Positions 1-8,713 of a DNA stretch of 64,000 nucleotides are shown one piece after another (position 1 is the first letter of the stretch; every line of letters begins with the position of its first letter). The notes beneath the pieces were generated by a model. The model made no database searches and was not told the origin of the DNA. It saw only the letters and a list, made by a program, of their open reading frames with translations. The position numbers were made by a program, and so were the translations under genes. This DNA comes from Xanthomonas vesicatoria ATCC 35937 (GTDB lineage Bacteria > Pseudomonadota > Gammaproteobacteria > Xanthomonadales > Xanthomonadaceae), in NCBI RefSeq assembly GCF_001908725.1, contig NZ_CP018725.1:558001-622000 (forward strand). The letters run 5' to 3'.

Positions 1-1457
1 GACAGCGCCACCCAGGGGTTATAACTGGCCACGCGCGTCGCGTCGGTGCCGGCGCCCACCGGCACGCCGGCGGCCAACATGTGGCGCACCGGCGGCGTGT
101 GCCGCGCGGCCTGCACGCCATAGCGCTCGACAAACGCTTCGCCCTGATACGCCATGCGGTGTTGCACGGCGATACCACCGTTCAATGCGCGGATGCGGTC
201 GATATTGCGCGGGGTGATGGTTTCGGCGTGGTCGATGAACCAATGCAGGCCATCGAACGGAATGTCGGCGTTGACCTTTTCGTACACATCGAGAATGCGT
301 CCAATGCTTTCGTCGTAGGTGGCATGGATACGGAATGGCCAACGCTTTTCGACCAGCAAGCGCACCACCTGCTCCAGCTCGGGCTCCAGTTCCGGCGGCA
401 GCTCCGGACGCGGCTCGCTGAACTGCTCGAAATCCGCAGCGGAAAACACCAGCATTTCGCCGGCGCCGTTGTGCCGCAGCAGATCGTCGCCCTTACGTAC
501 CGGCAGCATCTCGGTCCAGCCGCGGAAGTCGTCGACTTCCTTGCCCTTGTTCTGAGTGAACAGGTTGTAGGCGATGCGCACGCTCAATTGATCGGCTGCG
601 TGCAGCTGTTCGATGACCTGATAGTCCTCCGGATAATTCTGGAAACCACCGCCGGCATCGATTACCGAGGTGATGCCCAGCCGGTTGAGTTCGCGCATGA
701 AATGACGCGTGGAGTTGGCTTGGTATTCCAGCGGTAGCCGCGGGCCCTTTGCCAGGCTGGCATAGAGAATCAGCGCATTCGGCTTGGCCAGCAGCAAGCC
801 GGTGGGATTGCCCAGCTTGTCGCGCTCGATGCGCCCGCCGGGCGGGTCCGCAGTGGCCTTGTCATAGCCACAGGCGCGCAAGGCCGCGCGGTTGAGCAAG
901 GCGCGGTCGTACAGGTGCAACAGAAACACCGGGGTATCCGGCGCGATGGCATTGATCTCGTCCAGGGTCGGCAAGCGCTTCTCGACGAACTGATGCGCGG
1001 TGAATCCACCGACCACACGCACCCATTGCGGCGCGGGCGTGCGGTCAACCTGCGCCTTCAACATCGCCATCGCGTCGGCAAGCGAGCGCACGCCATCCCA
1101 GCGCAGCTCCAGGTTGTAGTTGAGCCCGCCACGAATCAAATGGGTGTGGCTGTCATTGAGGCCGGGCAGCAGGCGTCGGCCTTGTGCATCGATGCTGCGG
1201 GCACCGTTTGCCAGCGCCATGATCTGCACGTCGTCGCCCACCGCCACGATGCGTCCATCGGCCACTGCAATGGCAGTGGCGCTGGGCTGACGGGGATCGA
1301 GCGTGGTGATGCGTGCATTGCGAACAACAAGATCGACCATTGGAGACTTCCTTGAAGCAGACGACGCGCTAGGCAATGCGCCCAACGCAAGACCGGCCGC
1401 GGCGCCCTGCATCCACAGGCGCCGCCCGGCATCGTGATCGTTCGGTGCGCCGCTCAT
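1..1457 (-). CDS. Tat-exported amidohydrolase (YtcJ-like, amidohydrolase 3 family), 3' end outside window
   Basis: Metal-dependent amidohydrolase of the YtcJ/amidohydrolase_3 type; the substrate cannot be told. Visible are the N-terminal beta domain (VDLVVRNARI), the first metal site (LPGLNDSHTHL) and later metal/active-site segments (WFIDHAETITP, GAGTDATR). The start is set at 1457 because its ATG overlaps the stop of the DoxX gene (ATGA). It adds a 39-residue leader with twin arginines at residues 12-13 followed by a hydrophobic stretch and an Ala/Ser-rich end, a Tat signal. An internal ATG at 1340 with a good GGAAG site would give a cytoplasmic form and cannot be excluded. It is the last visible gene of the operon beginning with the AraC-type regulator. 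The C-terminus lies outside the window. Confidence 0.85.
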   Translation of the reverse strand, partial: MSGAPNDHDAGRRLWMQGAAAGLALGALPSASSASRKSPMVDLVVRNARITTLDPRQPSATAIAVADGRIVAVGDDVQIMALANGARSIDAQGRRLLPGLNDSHTHLIRGGLNYNLELRWDGVRSLADAMAMLKAQVDRTPAPQWVRVVGGFTAHQFVEKRLPTLDEINAIAPDTPVFLLHLYDRALLNRAALRACGYDKATADPPGGRIERDKLGNPTGLLLAKPNALILYASLAKGPRLPLEYQANSTRHFMRELNRLGITSVIDAGGGFQNYPEDYQVIEQLHAADQLSVRIAYNLFTQNKGKEVDDFRGWTEMLPVRKGDDLLRHNGAGEMLVFSAADFEQFSEPRPELPPELEPELEQVVRLLVEKRWPFRIHATYDESIGRILDVYEKVNADIPFDGLHWFIDHAETITPRNIDRIRALNGGIAVQHRMAYQGEAFVERYGVQAARHTPPVRHMLAAGVPVGAGTDATRVASYNPWVAL

Positions 1458-1891
1458 GCCGCACTACTCCTGCGCAGCCCATCCAGCGACCACGCGCCAC
1501 CGCCGGCGGCGGCCAAGGCCAGCAACACCAGCAGCCACATCGACGGGTATTCCATGCCACCGTGCATCCAGAACCAGCCCTTGGGCACGGCCACCACGAC
1601 GGTGGTGGCGATGAACACCGCTGCCAGCGCAGCACTGGCGCGCGTCCACAGACCCAGTAACACCGCCAGCCCCGAGAGCGTCTGCACCAACGCCAGCAGC
1701 AACGGCAATGGCGGTACAGACGGAAAGCCGAATTGCTGTAATTCAGCGGCAAACCCGGTCAGTCCCGGTCCACCGAACCATCCCAGCAACTTGCCCAGGC
1801 CATGCGGCAGCAGGAAGCCGCCGCCGGCAATGCGCAGCATCAATAACGCCGCTGCAAGGCCGGCGTGGCCGCGTGGTGCCGGTGCGTTCAA
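1454..1891 (-). CDS. DoxX family membrane protein
   Basis: Small integral membrane protein of the DoxX family, 145 residues, with about four hydrophobic helices. The first is preceded by the family-typical segment ALLMLRIAGGGFLLPHGLGK; later ones include LLLALVQTLSGLAVLLGLWT and LWLLVLLALAAAGG. DoxX proteins are inner-membrane proteins linked in other bacteria to redox or thiol metabolism; no enzymatic role can be read here. The start is taken as a TTG at 1891 that overlaps the stop of the isochorismatase-like gene (TTGA), since no ATG fits before the first helix. Its own stop overlaps the amidohydrolase start, so it is probably translationally coupled on both sides. Confidence 0.8.
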   Translation of the reverse strand: MNAPAPRGHAGLAAALLMLRIAGGGFLLPHGLGKLLGWFGGPGLTGFAAELQQFGFPSVPPLPLLLALVQTLSGLAVLLGLWTRASAALAAVFIATTVVVAVPKGWFWMHGGMEYPSMWLLVLLALAAAGGGAWSLDGLRRSSAA

Positions 1892-2544
1892 TGTCCGCCT
1901 TCCTGCGCGCCGAACATGGTCTTGGCGTATTGAATGCCGATGCCATAGCCGCCGGCATGCGCACGTGCGATGCCGGTGGTGAGGTCGTAGGTGTCGCTGC
2001 GGGCCCAATCGCGCTGCAGTTCCAGCAGGTACTGCACGCTGGTGATAGGCGCGGCACCGGCCTGCACCATCCGCGTCACCGCGCGCTCGTGCGCTTCGTC
2101 GCTCACATCGCCGCAGGCATCAGTGATGACGTACACCTCGAACCCCTGCTCAATCGCCGACAACGTCGGGCCGACAATGCACACGCTGGTCCAGAGCCCT
2201 GCAATCACCAGACGCTGCTTGCCGATGGCGTTGACGCGATCAATCACGCCCTGGTCTTCCCAGGCATTCATGCTGGTGCGGTCAAACACCGGTTCGCCGG
2301 CAAAGATCTCCGGCAGCTCGGGAAACAACGGGCCGGAGAACGACTTCTCTGCAACGGTGGTCAGAATCACCGGCACCTTGAAGCCTTTGGCGCCCTTGGC
2401 AATCAGCGACACGTTGTTGCGCAGCGCCGAGATGTCGATGGTGTGCGTGGCGAACGCCATCTGCGATTGATGGTCGATCAGGATCAGCGTGTGATCGCCG
2501 GGCGACAACAGGGACTTACCGGGGACGGCGGTGGCGGTGGTCAT
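1888..2544 (-). CDS. Isochorismatase-like cysteine hydrolase (YcaC type)
   Basis: Cytoplasmic hydrolase of the isochorismatase superfamily, 218 residues, closest in layout to E. coli YcaC. Visible hallmarks are the catalytic Asp (LILIDHQ, about residue 24) and the nucleophilic Cys in WTSVC (about residue 122) followed by a family-typical VYVITDACGD segment. The natural substrate of this subgroup is not established, so the gene is left unnamed. The start at 2544 has GGAG eight bases upstream and overlaps the stop of the AraC-type gene by ATGA. The next gene (DoxX) starts on this gene's stop. The three enzymes/membrane proteins therefore form one transcript headed by the regulator. Confidence 0.88.
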   Translation of the reverse strand: MTTATAVPGKSLLSPGDHTLILIDHQSQMAFATHTIDISALRNNVSLIAKGAKGFKVPVILTTVAEKSFSGPLFPELPEIFAGEPVFDRTSMNAWEDQGVIDRVNAIGKQRLVIAGLWTSVCIVGPTLSAIEQGFEVYVITDACGDVSDEAHERAVTRMVQAGAAPITSVQYLLELQRDWARSDTYDLTTGIARAHAGGYGIGIQYAKTMFGAQEGGH

Positions 2545-3014
2545 GCGTGATGCTCCAGGGAGGATGAATAAGAACCAGCGGGCTGCCGATGCGTACACGA
2601 TGCGGTGCGCGCGGCGCAGGGATCGTTGGCCACCTGCGCGGCAAAGCGCGCCGGTGTGCAGCCGGTGGCATTGCGGAAACTGCGGACAAAATGGCTTTGA
2701 TCGAAGAAACACAGATCGGTGGCGATCTGGCTGATGGTGTGGCGACCTTCGCGCAGCATGGCCTGGGCACGCTCGAGCCGGCGCCGCCGCAGGTACTCCA
2801 TCGGGCTGGCGCCCAGCGCATCGCGAAACACGCGTGCAAAATGGAAGCGGCTCATGCAGGCAGCACCGGCCAGTTGGGTCACTCCGATGGGCTCGTACAG
2901 ATGCGTGTCGATGTACTGCAACGCTCTTGCCACGGCACGTGCGCGTGGGGCGTGCAGTGCGTTGGCCCCGCGTGCATGCAGTTCGGGGCGACCAGCGGCA
3001 ATCAGACTTGCCAT
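2541..3014 (-). CDS. AraC family transcriptional regulator (DNA-binding domain only)
   Basis: Regulator of 157 residues consisting almost wholly of the AraC/XylS double helix-turn-helix: the first near IGVTQLAGAACMSRFHFARVF, the second near ISQIATDLCFFDQSHFVRSF, with the family segment GASPMEYLRRRRLERAQ between. There is no N-terminal ligand domain, only some 40 residues, so its signal input is not visible. The start at 3014 has GGAG seven bases upstream. It is the first gene of the operon and its stop overlaps the next start (ATGA), so it probably controls its own operon; inverted repeats 40-100 bases upstream are candidate sites. Confidence 0.88.
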   Translation of the reverse strand: MASLIAAGRPELHARGANALHAPRARAVARALQYIDTHLYEPIGVTQLAGAACMSRFHFARVFRDALGASPMEYLRRRRLERAQAMLREGRHTISQIATDLCFFDQSHFVRSFRNATGCTPARFAAQVANDPCAARTASCTHRQPAGSYSSSLEHHA

Positions 3015-3455
3015 GCGGCGTCTCCGGGGGGAATGGCGCCATGGTGGGGCGAGCATTCCGATTGCCCCACCCCTGATGGTGAGGCGGATTGCTCACTCTT
3101 TCGGGTGAGCTGCCAAGCGCAATGGCACCAGCGTCGGACTTCAGCCGCATCGATGCCGACACCCACCACGCATGCCCGCCAAGCCGTTATCGCGATCGCC
3201 ATCTCGGTGCTGCTTCGGTCAGCACCGATCATGCGGGGCCAACCACGCATGCACCGTCACGCGATCCCCGAGTTCGCAGCCACGAGTTCATCACTGCATC
3301 AAGCAACTTCACGGAGGCCACTTGACGCACACTGCGTTGCGGCGACTTGCCCCTGCCGTAACGCATCGACCCCGCGCCTATCCGATTTCCAGTCGGCGGT
3401 CCCTCCCCCGAAAGAGGTGGTGGTGCTTCCCTCGATCTCGTCGGACAATGCTGCG
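3015..3455. other. Intergenic region between divergent AraC operon and sensor kinase
   Basis: A 441-base non-coding stretch between two divergent transcripts, with no convincing gene. It must hold promoters for both. Visible structure is limited to the AraC-side inverted repeats listed separately. A GAGG at 3414-3417 precedes an in-frame GTG at 3423, an alternative start for the kinase. Confidence 0.5.
3051..3110. promoter_or_regulatory. Inverted repeats upstream of AraC-type gene (candidate operator)
   Basis: GAGCATTCCG at 3051-3060 faces CGGATTGCTC at 3085-3094 (9 of 10 positions pair). GCTCAC at 3091-3096 pairs with GTGAGC at 3105-3110. They lie 37-96 bases before the start of the AraC-type gene, where an autoregulatory site would be expected. 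Function is inferred from position only. Confidence 0.3.
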
Positions 3456-6400
3456 ATGCCGCATGCGCCCGCCTTCCGATTACACCTGCTGTGGCACCTG
3501 TGCGTGGCGGTGGTCGCTGTGATGTGCAGTTGCTGGTGGCCATGCTCGCCCGCGCGCGCCGAAGGCATCGCCGCGACGCGTGCCGGACTGCTGCAATTCC
3601 ACCACACTGCCTGGAGTACCGAGCGCGGCGCGCCGGCCGATATCTGGGATATCCAGCAAGCCGACGCCGGCCCGTTGTGGCTGGCGACCGGTTTTGGCCT
3701 GTTTCAGTTCGATGGCGACCGCTTCGCGCGGCAGGCGCCACCCGATGGCGAGGCCTATGCATCGCACAACATGACCGCGCTTGCCCTGGCACCGGACGAC
3801 ACCGCCTGGATCGGCTACTTCAACGCCGGCATTGATCGCCTCGCAGATGGCCACCTCACCCACTTCAGACCACGCAAGGATGTGCCCGACGGCATGGTGT
3901 TCCGCATCGAGCACGATGGCAGTGGGCGCTGGTGGGCCGCCATCGATGGAGGCCTGTGCTGGTTCGATGGGCAGCGCTGGCAACGCGCCGGTGCCGACTG
4001 GGGGTATCCGGCCGAGCGTGCACACTGGCTGCTGCGCGATGTACGCGGCACGCTCTGGGTTAGCGATGGAGCCCAGATCCTGTCGTTGCGGTCCGGCGCC
4101 AAACGCTTTGTACCGAGCGGCCAGCAGGTGGGTCTCTACGTCACCATGGCGGAAAGCCCGGACGGGGTGATCTGGGTTGCAGACCCGCACCGCGGCGTGT
4201 TTGCGTTGACCGATGTGCATGGCACTGTACTGCCCGCGGCGGCACGTGCCCGGCCGCAATTTCCCGGTTTGTACGCACGGCGCATCCGCTTCATGCGCGA
4301 TGGCGCGCTGTGGGGCAGCGACTACGCAGCGCATGGCCTGTTTCGTATCGCCTTGCCTACATCGCCCATGCCGGTGTTGGAGCGTTTTGGACCGGTGCAG
4401 GGCCTGACCTCGGCCACCGCCGGCCCCTTGGTCGAGGACCGCGAAGGCAATCTCTGGGCCGGCACTAACCTGGGCCTCAACCGGTTCCGGCATCGCGCCT
4501 TGCTCCCATTGGCGCCCTTGCTGCCGGGTCAGGCCATGGCCGTAGCGACGTTCAACCCGTCCCCGGGTCCCGCTGCGCGCCCGCTCCTGGCCAGCCTGCG
4601 CGATGGCCGGCTACTGGCGTTGAGTCGCGACCTCGTCGAACGTCTGCAGCATGGCGCGCCGGCCCGCATCCTGGATGTGCCATCGACCGCCAATGGTTGG
4701 GTGCTTGGCGAGCACGACCTGCTGCGCCTGCAGGCCGGCCGCGCGCAGGCAGTGGCGCTGCCGTTTGGCCTGTCGACCGGCGCCATCCGCGCCTTCGTCG
4801 TGGACAGCCGCAACCATCCCTGGGTCTGCCCGGATGCCGGCGGCCCCTCCGCCTTCGACGGCAGCGCCTGGCACCCGCTGGCCGATCTGCAGGACACCCC
4901 GTGCACGGTGCTCACCAATACGCGGCATGGCGGCGTCTGGATCGGCACCGTCAAAGGCGACGTCCGCCTGTTGCAGGGCCGGCAGTTGACGCATTACAGC
5001 GCCGACGATGGCCTGTCGGTGGGGCCGATCACCGCCATCTGGCAAAGCCCGTCGCTTACGCTCGTCGCCGGCGAAGCCGGGCTTGCGGCGCTGGGTGCCG
5101 ATGGCAGGTTCCGGCAGGTAGCCGATCAGACCAACCCGCTTTTGCAAGGCATCACCGGCATCGTGCAGGACCAGCACGGCGCGTTGTGGTTGAACGGCAA
5201 CCGCGGCGTTGTGCAGATCGCCCAACGTGCGCTGCTGGGCAGCGTGCAATCGGGCGTGATCAGCCCGGCACTGCGCCTGTACGACGTCATGGACGGGTTG
5301 CCCGGTGTCGCCCAGCAGGCTACGCCGGTACCCACGGCCATCGCCGCCGACGACGGCCTGTTGTGGTTCACCACCAACCAGGGCCTGGCCTGGCTGGATC
5401 CCGAGCAGACCTACCGCAACCCCACCGCGCCGGATGTCTTCATCACCGAAGTGGTTGCCAACGACCGTCCCTACCCGCGCACGACTGGGCTGCACCTGCC
5501 CAAATGGACCCATCGCCTGCGCATCGGCTACGACGCGGTGAGCCTGACCCGCCCCGAACGCGTGCGCTTCCGTTACCGGCTGGAAGGGGTGGACGCGCAA
5601 TGGCAGGACGCCGGCAATCGTAACGAGGCGTTCTATACCAACCTCTCTCCCGGCCGTTACCGCTTCCGGATTGCCGCTGCCAACAACGATGGCGTCTGGA
5701 ACGAACGCGGCGACACGCTGGACTTCGTCATCGAACCGGCCTTCGTGCAGACCTGGCAGTTCAAGGCGTGTGTCGTGCTCGCGCTGCTGCTGACACTTGC
5801 GATCATCTGGCGCATGCGCACCCGGCACGTTGCCGGACGCGTGCGTGCACGGCTGGAGGAGCGCTACCGCGAACGCGAACGCATTGCACGCGAGCTCCAC
5901 GACACCTTGTTGCAAGGTACCCAGGGATTGATCCTGCGGCTGCATGCTGCCAGCCGCTCGTTGCCGCATAACGACCCGCGCCGGCTGGAGCTCGAACAGG
6001 CGGTCGACCTGGCCGAAAATGCGCTGGTCGAAGGCCGCGACCGCGTCAATGGGCTACGCGACAGCTACTCGCTGCGCCAGGATCTGGCGGCCGCGCTGCA
6101 GCGTTCGCGTGAGGCCACCATGCCGCCACCGTCGGCCGAGCTGCAGGTGTCGGTGGAGGGCCGCCCGGTGGCGCTGCGCCCGATGGTGGCCGACGAACTG
6201 TTTCAGCTTGGCCGCGAAGCATTGGCCAATGCCGATCGCCATGCCGATGCCACGCGCATCGCGCTGGAACTGCGTTACGGTTCACGTGACTTCGTCCTGC
6301 GCATCCGCGACGATGGCTGCGGCCTGGATCCGGACGTGCTGCACGGCCACGCGCGCACCGGGCATTGGGGACTGACCGGCATGCAGGAACGCGCCAAACG

Positions 6401-6551
6401 CATCGGCGCCAAGATGCAGTTATGGTCGCGCCCGGGCAGCGGTACCGAGATCCAGATCATGCTTCCCGCCCGCATCGCCTATGCAACGCCATCGCGCTGG
6501 TGGTGGCCATTTTTTCGACCTGCACGATCTACGGAGAGCCCCAATGGCTGA
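3456..6551 (+). CDS. Periplasmic propeller/Y_Y_Y sensor histidine kinase
   Basis: Membrane sensor kinase of about 1031 residues. Order: signal peptide ending near ARAEG; a long periplasmic part with repeated short WxATGFGLFQFDG-type segments of the two-component regulator propeller (Reg_prop), residues about 30-640; a Y_Y_Y domain about 690-760 (VRFRYRLEGVD, NLSPGRYRFRIAA); one membrane helix about 764-785; a HisKA_3 dimerisation domain with phospho-acceptor His about 815 in ARELHDTLLQG; and an HATPase domain (EALANADRHA, DDGCGL, GLTGMQERA). This is the layout of hybrid sensors for extracellular carbohydrate in Bacteroidetes, but without a fused regulator: the NarL-type partner is the next gene, overlapping by 8 bases. 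The ATG at 3456 is chosen; a GTG at 3423 with a better ribosome site is possible. The ligand is unknown. Confidence 0.88.
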   Translation: MPHAPAFRLHLLWHLCVAVVAVMCSCWWPCSPARAEGIAATRAGLLQFHHTAWSTERGAPADIWDIQQADAGPLWLATGFGLFQFDGDRFARQAPPDGEAYASHNMTALALAPDDTAWIGYFNAGIDRLADGHLTHFRPRKDVPDGMVFRIEHDGSGRWWAAIDGGLCWFDGQRWQRAGADWGYPAERAHWLLRDVRGTLWVSDGAQILSLRSGAKRFVPSGQQVGLYVTMAESPDGVIWVADPHRGVFALTDVHGTVLPAAARARPQFPGLYARRIRFMRDGALWGSDYAAHGLFRIALPTSPMPVLERFGPVQGLTSATAGPLVEDREGNLWAGTNLGLNRFRHRALLPLAPLLPGQAMAVATFNPSPGPAARPLLASLRDGRLLALSRDLVERLQHGAPARILDVPSTANGWVLGEHDLLRLQAGRAQAVALPFGLSTGAIRAFVVDSRNHPWVCPDAGGPSAFDGSAWHPLADLQDTPCTVLTNTRHGGVWIGTVKGDVRLLQGRQLTHYSADDGLSVGPITAIWQSPSLTLVAGEAGLAALGADGRFRQVADQTNPLLQGITGIVQDQHGALWLNGNRGVVQIAQRALLGSVQSGVISPALRLYDVMDGLPGVAQQATPVPTAIAADDGLLWFTTNQGLAWLDPEQTYRNPTAPDVFITEVVANDRPYPRTTGLHLPKWTHRLRIGYDAVSLTRPERVRFRYRLEGVDAQWQDAGNRNEAFYTNLSPGRYRFRIAAANNDGVWNERGDTLDFVIEPAFVQTWQFKACVVLALLLTLAIIWRMRTRHVAGRVRARLEERYRERERIARELHDTLLQGTQGLILRLHAASRSLPHNDPRRLELEQAVDLAENALVEGRDRVNGLRDSYSLRQDLAAALQRSREATMPPPSAELQVSVEGRPVALRPMVADELFQLGREALANADRHADATRIALELRYGSRDFVLRIRDDGCGLDPDVLHGHARTGHWGLTGMQERAKRIGAKMQLWSRPGSGTEIQIMLPARIAYATPSRWWWPFFRPARSTESPNG

Positions 6552-7185
6552 GATGGTCAAACCGACTGATGTGCTGGTGGTAGACGATCATCCGCTGCTG
6601 CGCGACGGCCTCAGCGCCATGCTCGCCGCCGAACACGACATGCGTGTGGTCGGCGATGCCGAAGACGGTGAACAGGCGGTGGCCTGCTACGCCAGTCTGC
6701 GCCCGGACGTGGTGCTGATGGATCTGCAGATGCCACGCGTGGATGGTGTCGAAGCCATCCAGCGCATCCGCCGCGTCGATCCCGCCGCCAAGGTCATCGT
6801 GTTGACTACCTACACCGGCGATGTGCGGGCGGTGCGCGCGCTGCAGGCCGGCGCCTGCGGCTACCTGCTCAAGAGCGCGCTGCGCCGTGAGCTGGTCGAC
6901 ACCATCCGTGATGTGCGGCGTGGCCAGCGACGGCATGTTCCGGCGTCGGTGGCCGAAAACATCGCCGCCCACGTGCTCGACGACGCGCTGTCTGCCCGCG
7001 AGACCGAGGTACTGAGCCTGGTCGCTACCGGATGTTCCAACAAGCAGATCGGCAATGCCCTGAGCATCTCCGAAGAAACGGTCAAGGCGCATATGAAGAA
7101 CATCCTGGCAAAGCTCGGCGTGCGTGATCGTACCCACGCGGTCACGGTGGCCTTGCGCCGCGGGATACTGTCGCTGGAAACCTGA
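6544..7185 (+). CDS. NarL/FixJ family response regulator
   Basis: DNA-binding response regulator of 213 residues. The receiver domain shows the acidic pair VVDDHP (Asp14-Asp15), phospho-acceptor Asp60 in LMDLQMP, and Lys in GYLLKSAL. The C-terminal LuxR-type helix-turn-helix spans about 148-205 (LSARETEVLSLVATGCSNKQ, SISEETVKAHMKNIL). The start at 6544 has GGAGAG seven bases upstream and lies inside the end of the kinase gene, so the two are translationally coupled cognate partners. Targets are unknown; the divergent AraC operon is the nearest candidate. Confidence 0.93.
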   Translation: MAEMVKPTDVLVVDDHPLLRDGLSAMLAAEHDMRVVGDAEDGEQAVACYASLRPDVVLMDLQMPRVDGVEAIQRIRRVDPAAKVIVLTTYTGDVRAVRALQAGACGYLLKSALRRELVDTIRDVRRGQRRHVPASVAENIAAHVLDDALSARETEVLSLVATGCSNKQIGNALSISEETVKAHMKNILAKLGVRDRTHAVTVALRRGILSLET

Positions 7186-7541
7186 GCAGCCTGCAGCCAA
7201 GGGGCAAGGCCGGGCGGCGGCTCTTCTCACAACGCGTCATCCTGTCGCTGCTACTGCATGACAGCGACAGCACCGAGCTGCTTCGATTGCCCATGGGTCG
7301 CGCGCCAACGTCCCACCCGCGCCAACTTTTGTAAGCCGATCCACCATTCTTGAACGCAAGGCGCACAAGCGATCGAGGCGCGCTGTCAAATCGATCGGCT
7401 TGAGCTATCTTATGCACCGCCAAGCGGCATGGGGGCCGCTTCAGCATCTCGCATGGCAGCCGATAACGGCTACGTCCGACCGCCGCACTGCGCTGCGGCG
7501 GCACTCGATTCAATCATTTAAACGCGTTCAGGGGAATTGCG
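7186..7541. other. Intergenic region with inverted repeat
   Basis: 356 bases without a gene. CTGTCGCTG at 7242-7250 is inversely repeated as CAGCGACAG at 7262-7270 (9 pairs, 11-base loop), 57 bases after the regulator stop. There is no T-run, so it is at best a weak terminator or a dyad site. The right half should contain the promoter of the Cache-HAMP gene. Confidence 0.4.
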
Positions 7542-8669
7542 ATGCTTCGTCACTCTTTGCGGGTGCGCCTGCTGTTGCCGGTGCTGGCCTTGGTGCTGGT
7601 CGTGGTGGTGGCACTGACAGTCATTCTGGCCATTACCGAAGCGAACCGGGTCAAGTTCGAAGCCGGCGACGCCATCGAGCGCCAGTCGGTGTCCTTGCAG
7701 ACCTTGTTCGCGGTCACCCGCACCATGATGCTGGACCGCGTCAATTCTTCGATGCGCCAGCTGCGCAAAGAAGCAAACGCACAGGGCGCGCCCAGCATCG
7801 GTAGCGAAACGCGCGTCGCCGATCGCAACGCCAACGACCTGCTGCTGGGCCAGCGCCCGCAGGCCAACGCCTTCACCATGCTGGACGACGTCACCGCCAT
7901 CCACGAAGGCACCGCCACGCTGTTCTCGCGCACCGGCGACGACTTCGTGCGTATCTCCACCAACGTCAAGAAGGAAGACGGCAGCCGCGCCATCGGCACC
8001 GTGCTCGATCCCAACGGCCAGGCTGCCGCCAAGCTGCGCAACGGTGAAAGCTTCTATGGCGTGGTCGACATCCTCGGCAACCCGTACGTCACCGGCTACG
8101 AGCCGATCTTTGCCGGCAGCGACAAGCGCGTCATTGGCGCCTGGTACGTCGGCTACAAGGCCGACACCCAGGCCCTGGAAAACGTGGTCAGCAGCCGTCG
8201 CGTGCTCGATTCCGGCTTCATCGCCGTGTTCGACAGCAAGAACAAGCTGCGCTTCCAGTCCACCACCGGCGCCACCACCGACACCGCCACCATCGAGCGC
8301 ATCGTCAAGGACAGCCCGGACGACTGGGTCGTCACCAAGCAGGAAGTGCCGGACTGGGGTTTCACTCTGGTGTCTGCGTATCCCAAGAGCGACGTCAATG
8401 GTCTGATCGTGCGCCAGTCGTTGTGGATCGCCGGTATCGGCCTGTTGGTGTGCGCCCTGCTCCTCGGCCTGCAGTGGGCCCTGATCTGGAGCCGCGTGTT
8501 GCGCCCCATCCAGCATTTGACCACCGTGGCTGAAGAACTGAGCCTGGGCAAGTGGAACCACACCATCGAAGAGGTCAACCTCAAGGATGAAATTGGTACC
8601 CTGGCGCGCGCCATTTCCCGCCTGTCCAACAGTGTTCGGTTGGCCATGGAGCGCCTCAGCAAGCGCTGA
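7542..8669 (+). CDS. Cache-HAMP membrane sensor without signalling domain
   Basis: Inner-membrane protein of 375 residues built like the front half of a chemoreceptor: membrane helix about 9-31, periplasmic Cache 3/Cache 2-type domain about 35-285 (including FVRISTNVKKEDGSRAIGT and ESFYGVVDILGNPYVTGYEP), second helix about 288-310, and a HAMP domain about 312-365 (RPIQHLTTVAEELSLGKWNH, DEIGTLARAISRL). The protein stops just after HAMP: no methyl-accepting, kinase or GGDEF domain follows, and no in-frame continuation exists. Start has AGGGGAA upstream. The gene 44 bases downstream encodes a soluble protein that may be its output partner. The ligand is probably a small organic molecule, by family. 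Confidence 0.88.
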   Translation: MLRHSLRVRLLLPVLALVLVVVVALTVILAITEANRVKFEAGDAIERQSVSLQTLFAVTRTMMLDRVNSSMRQLRKEANAQGAPSIGSETRVADRNANDLLLGQRPQANAFTMLDDVTAIHEGTATLFSRTGDDFVRISTNVKKEDGSRAIGTVLDPNGQAAAKLRNGESFYGVVDILGNPYVTGYEPIFAGSDKRVIGAWYVGYKADTQALENVVSSRRVLDSGFIAVFDSKNKLRFQSTTGATTDTATIERIVKDSPDDWVVTKQEVPDWGFTLVSAYPKSDVNGLIVRQSLWIAGIGLLVCALLLGLQWALIWSRVLRPIQHLTTVAEELSLGKWNHTIEEVNLKDEIGTLARAISRLSNSVRLAMERLSKR

Positions 8670-8713
8670 GCCGACCGACCCGATTTCGTATCAGACGATG
8701 CTAGGAAGACGCC

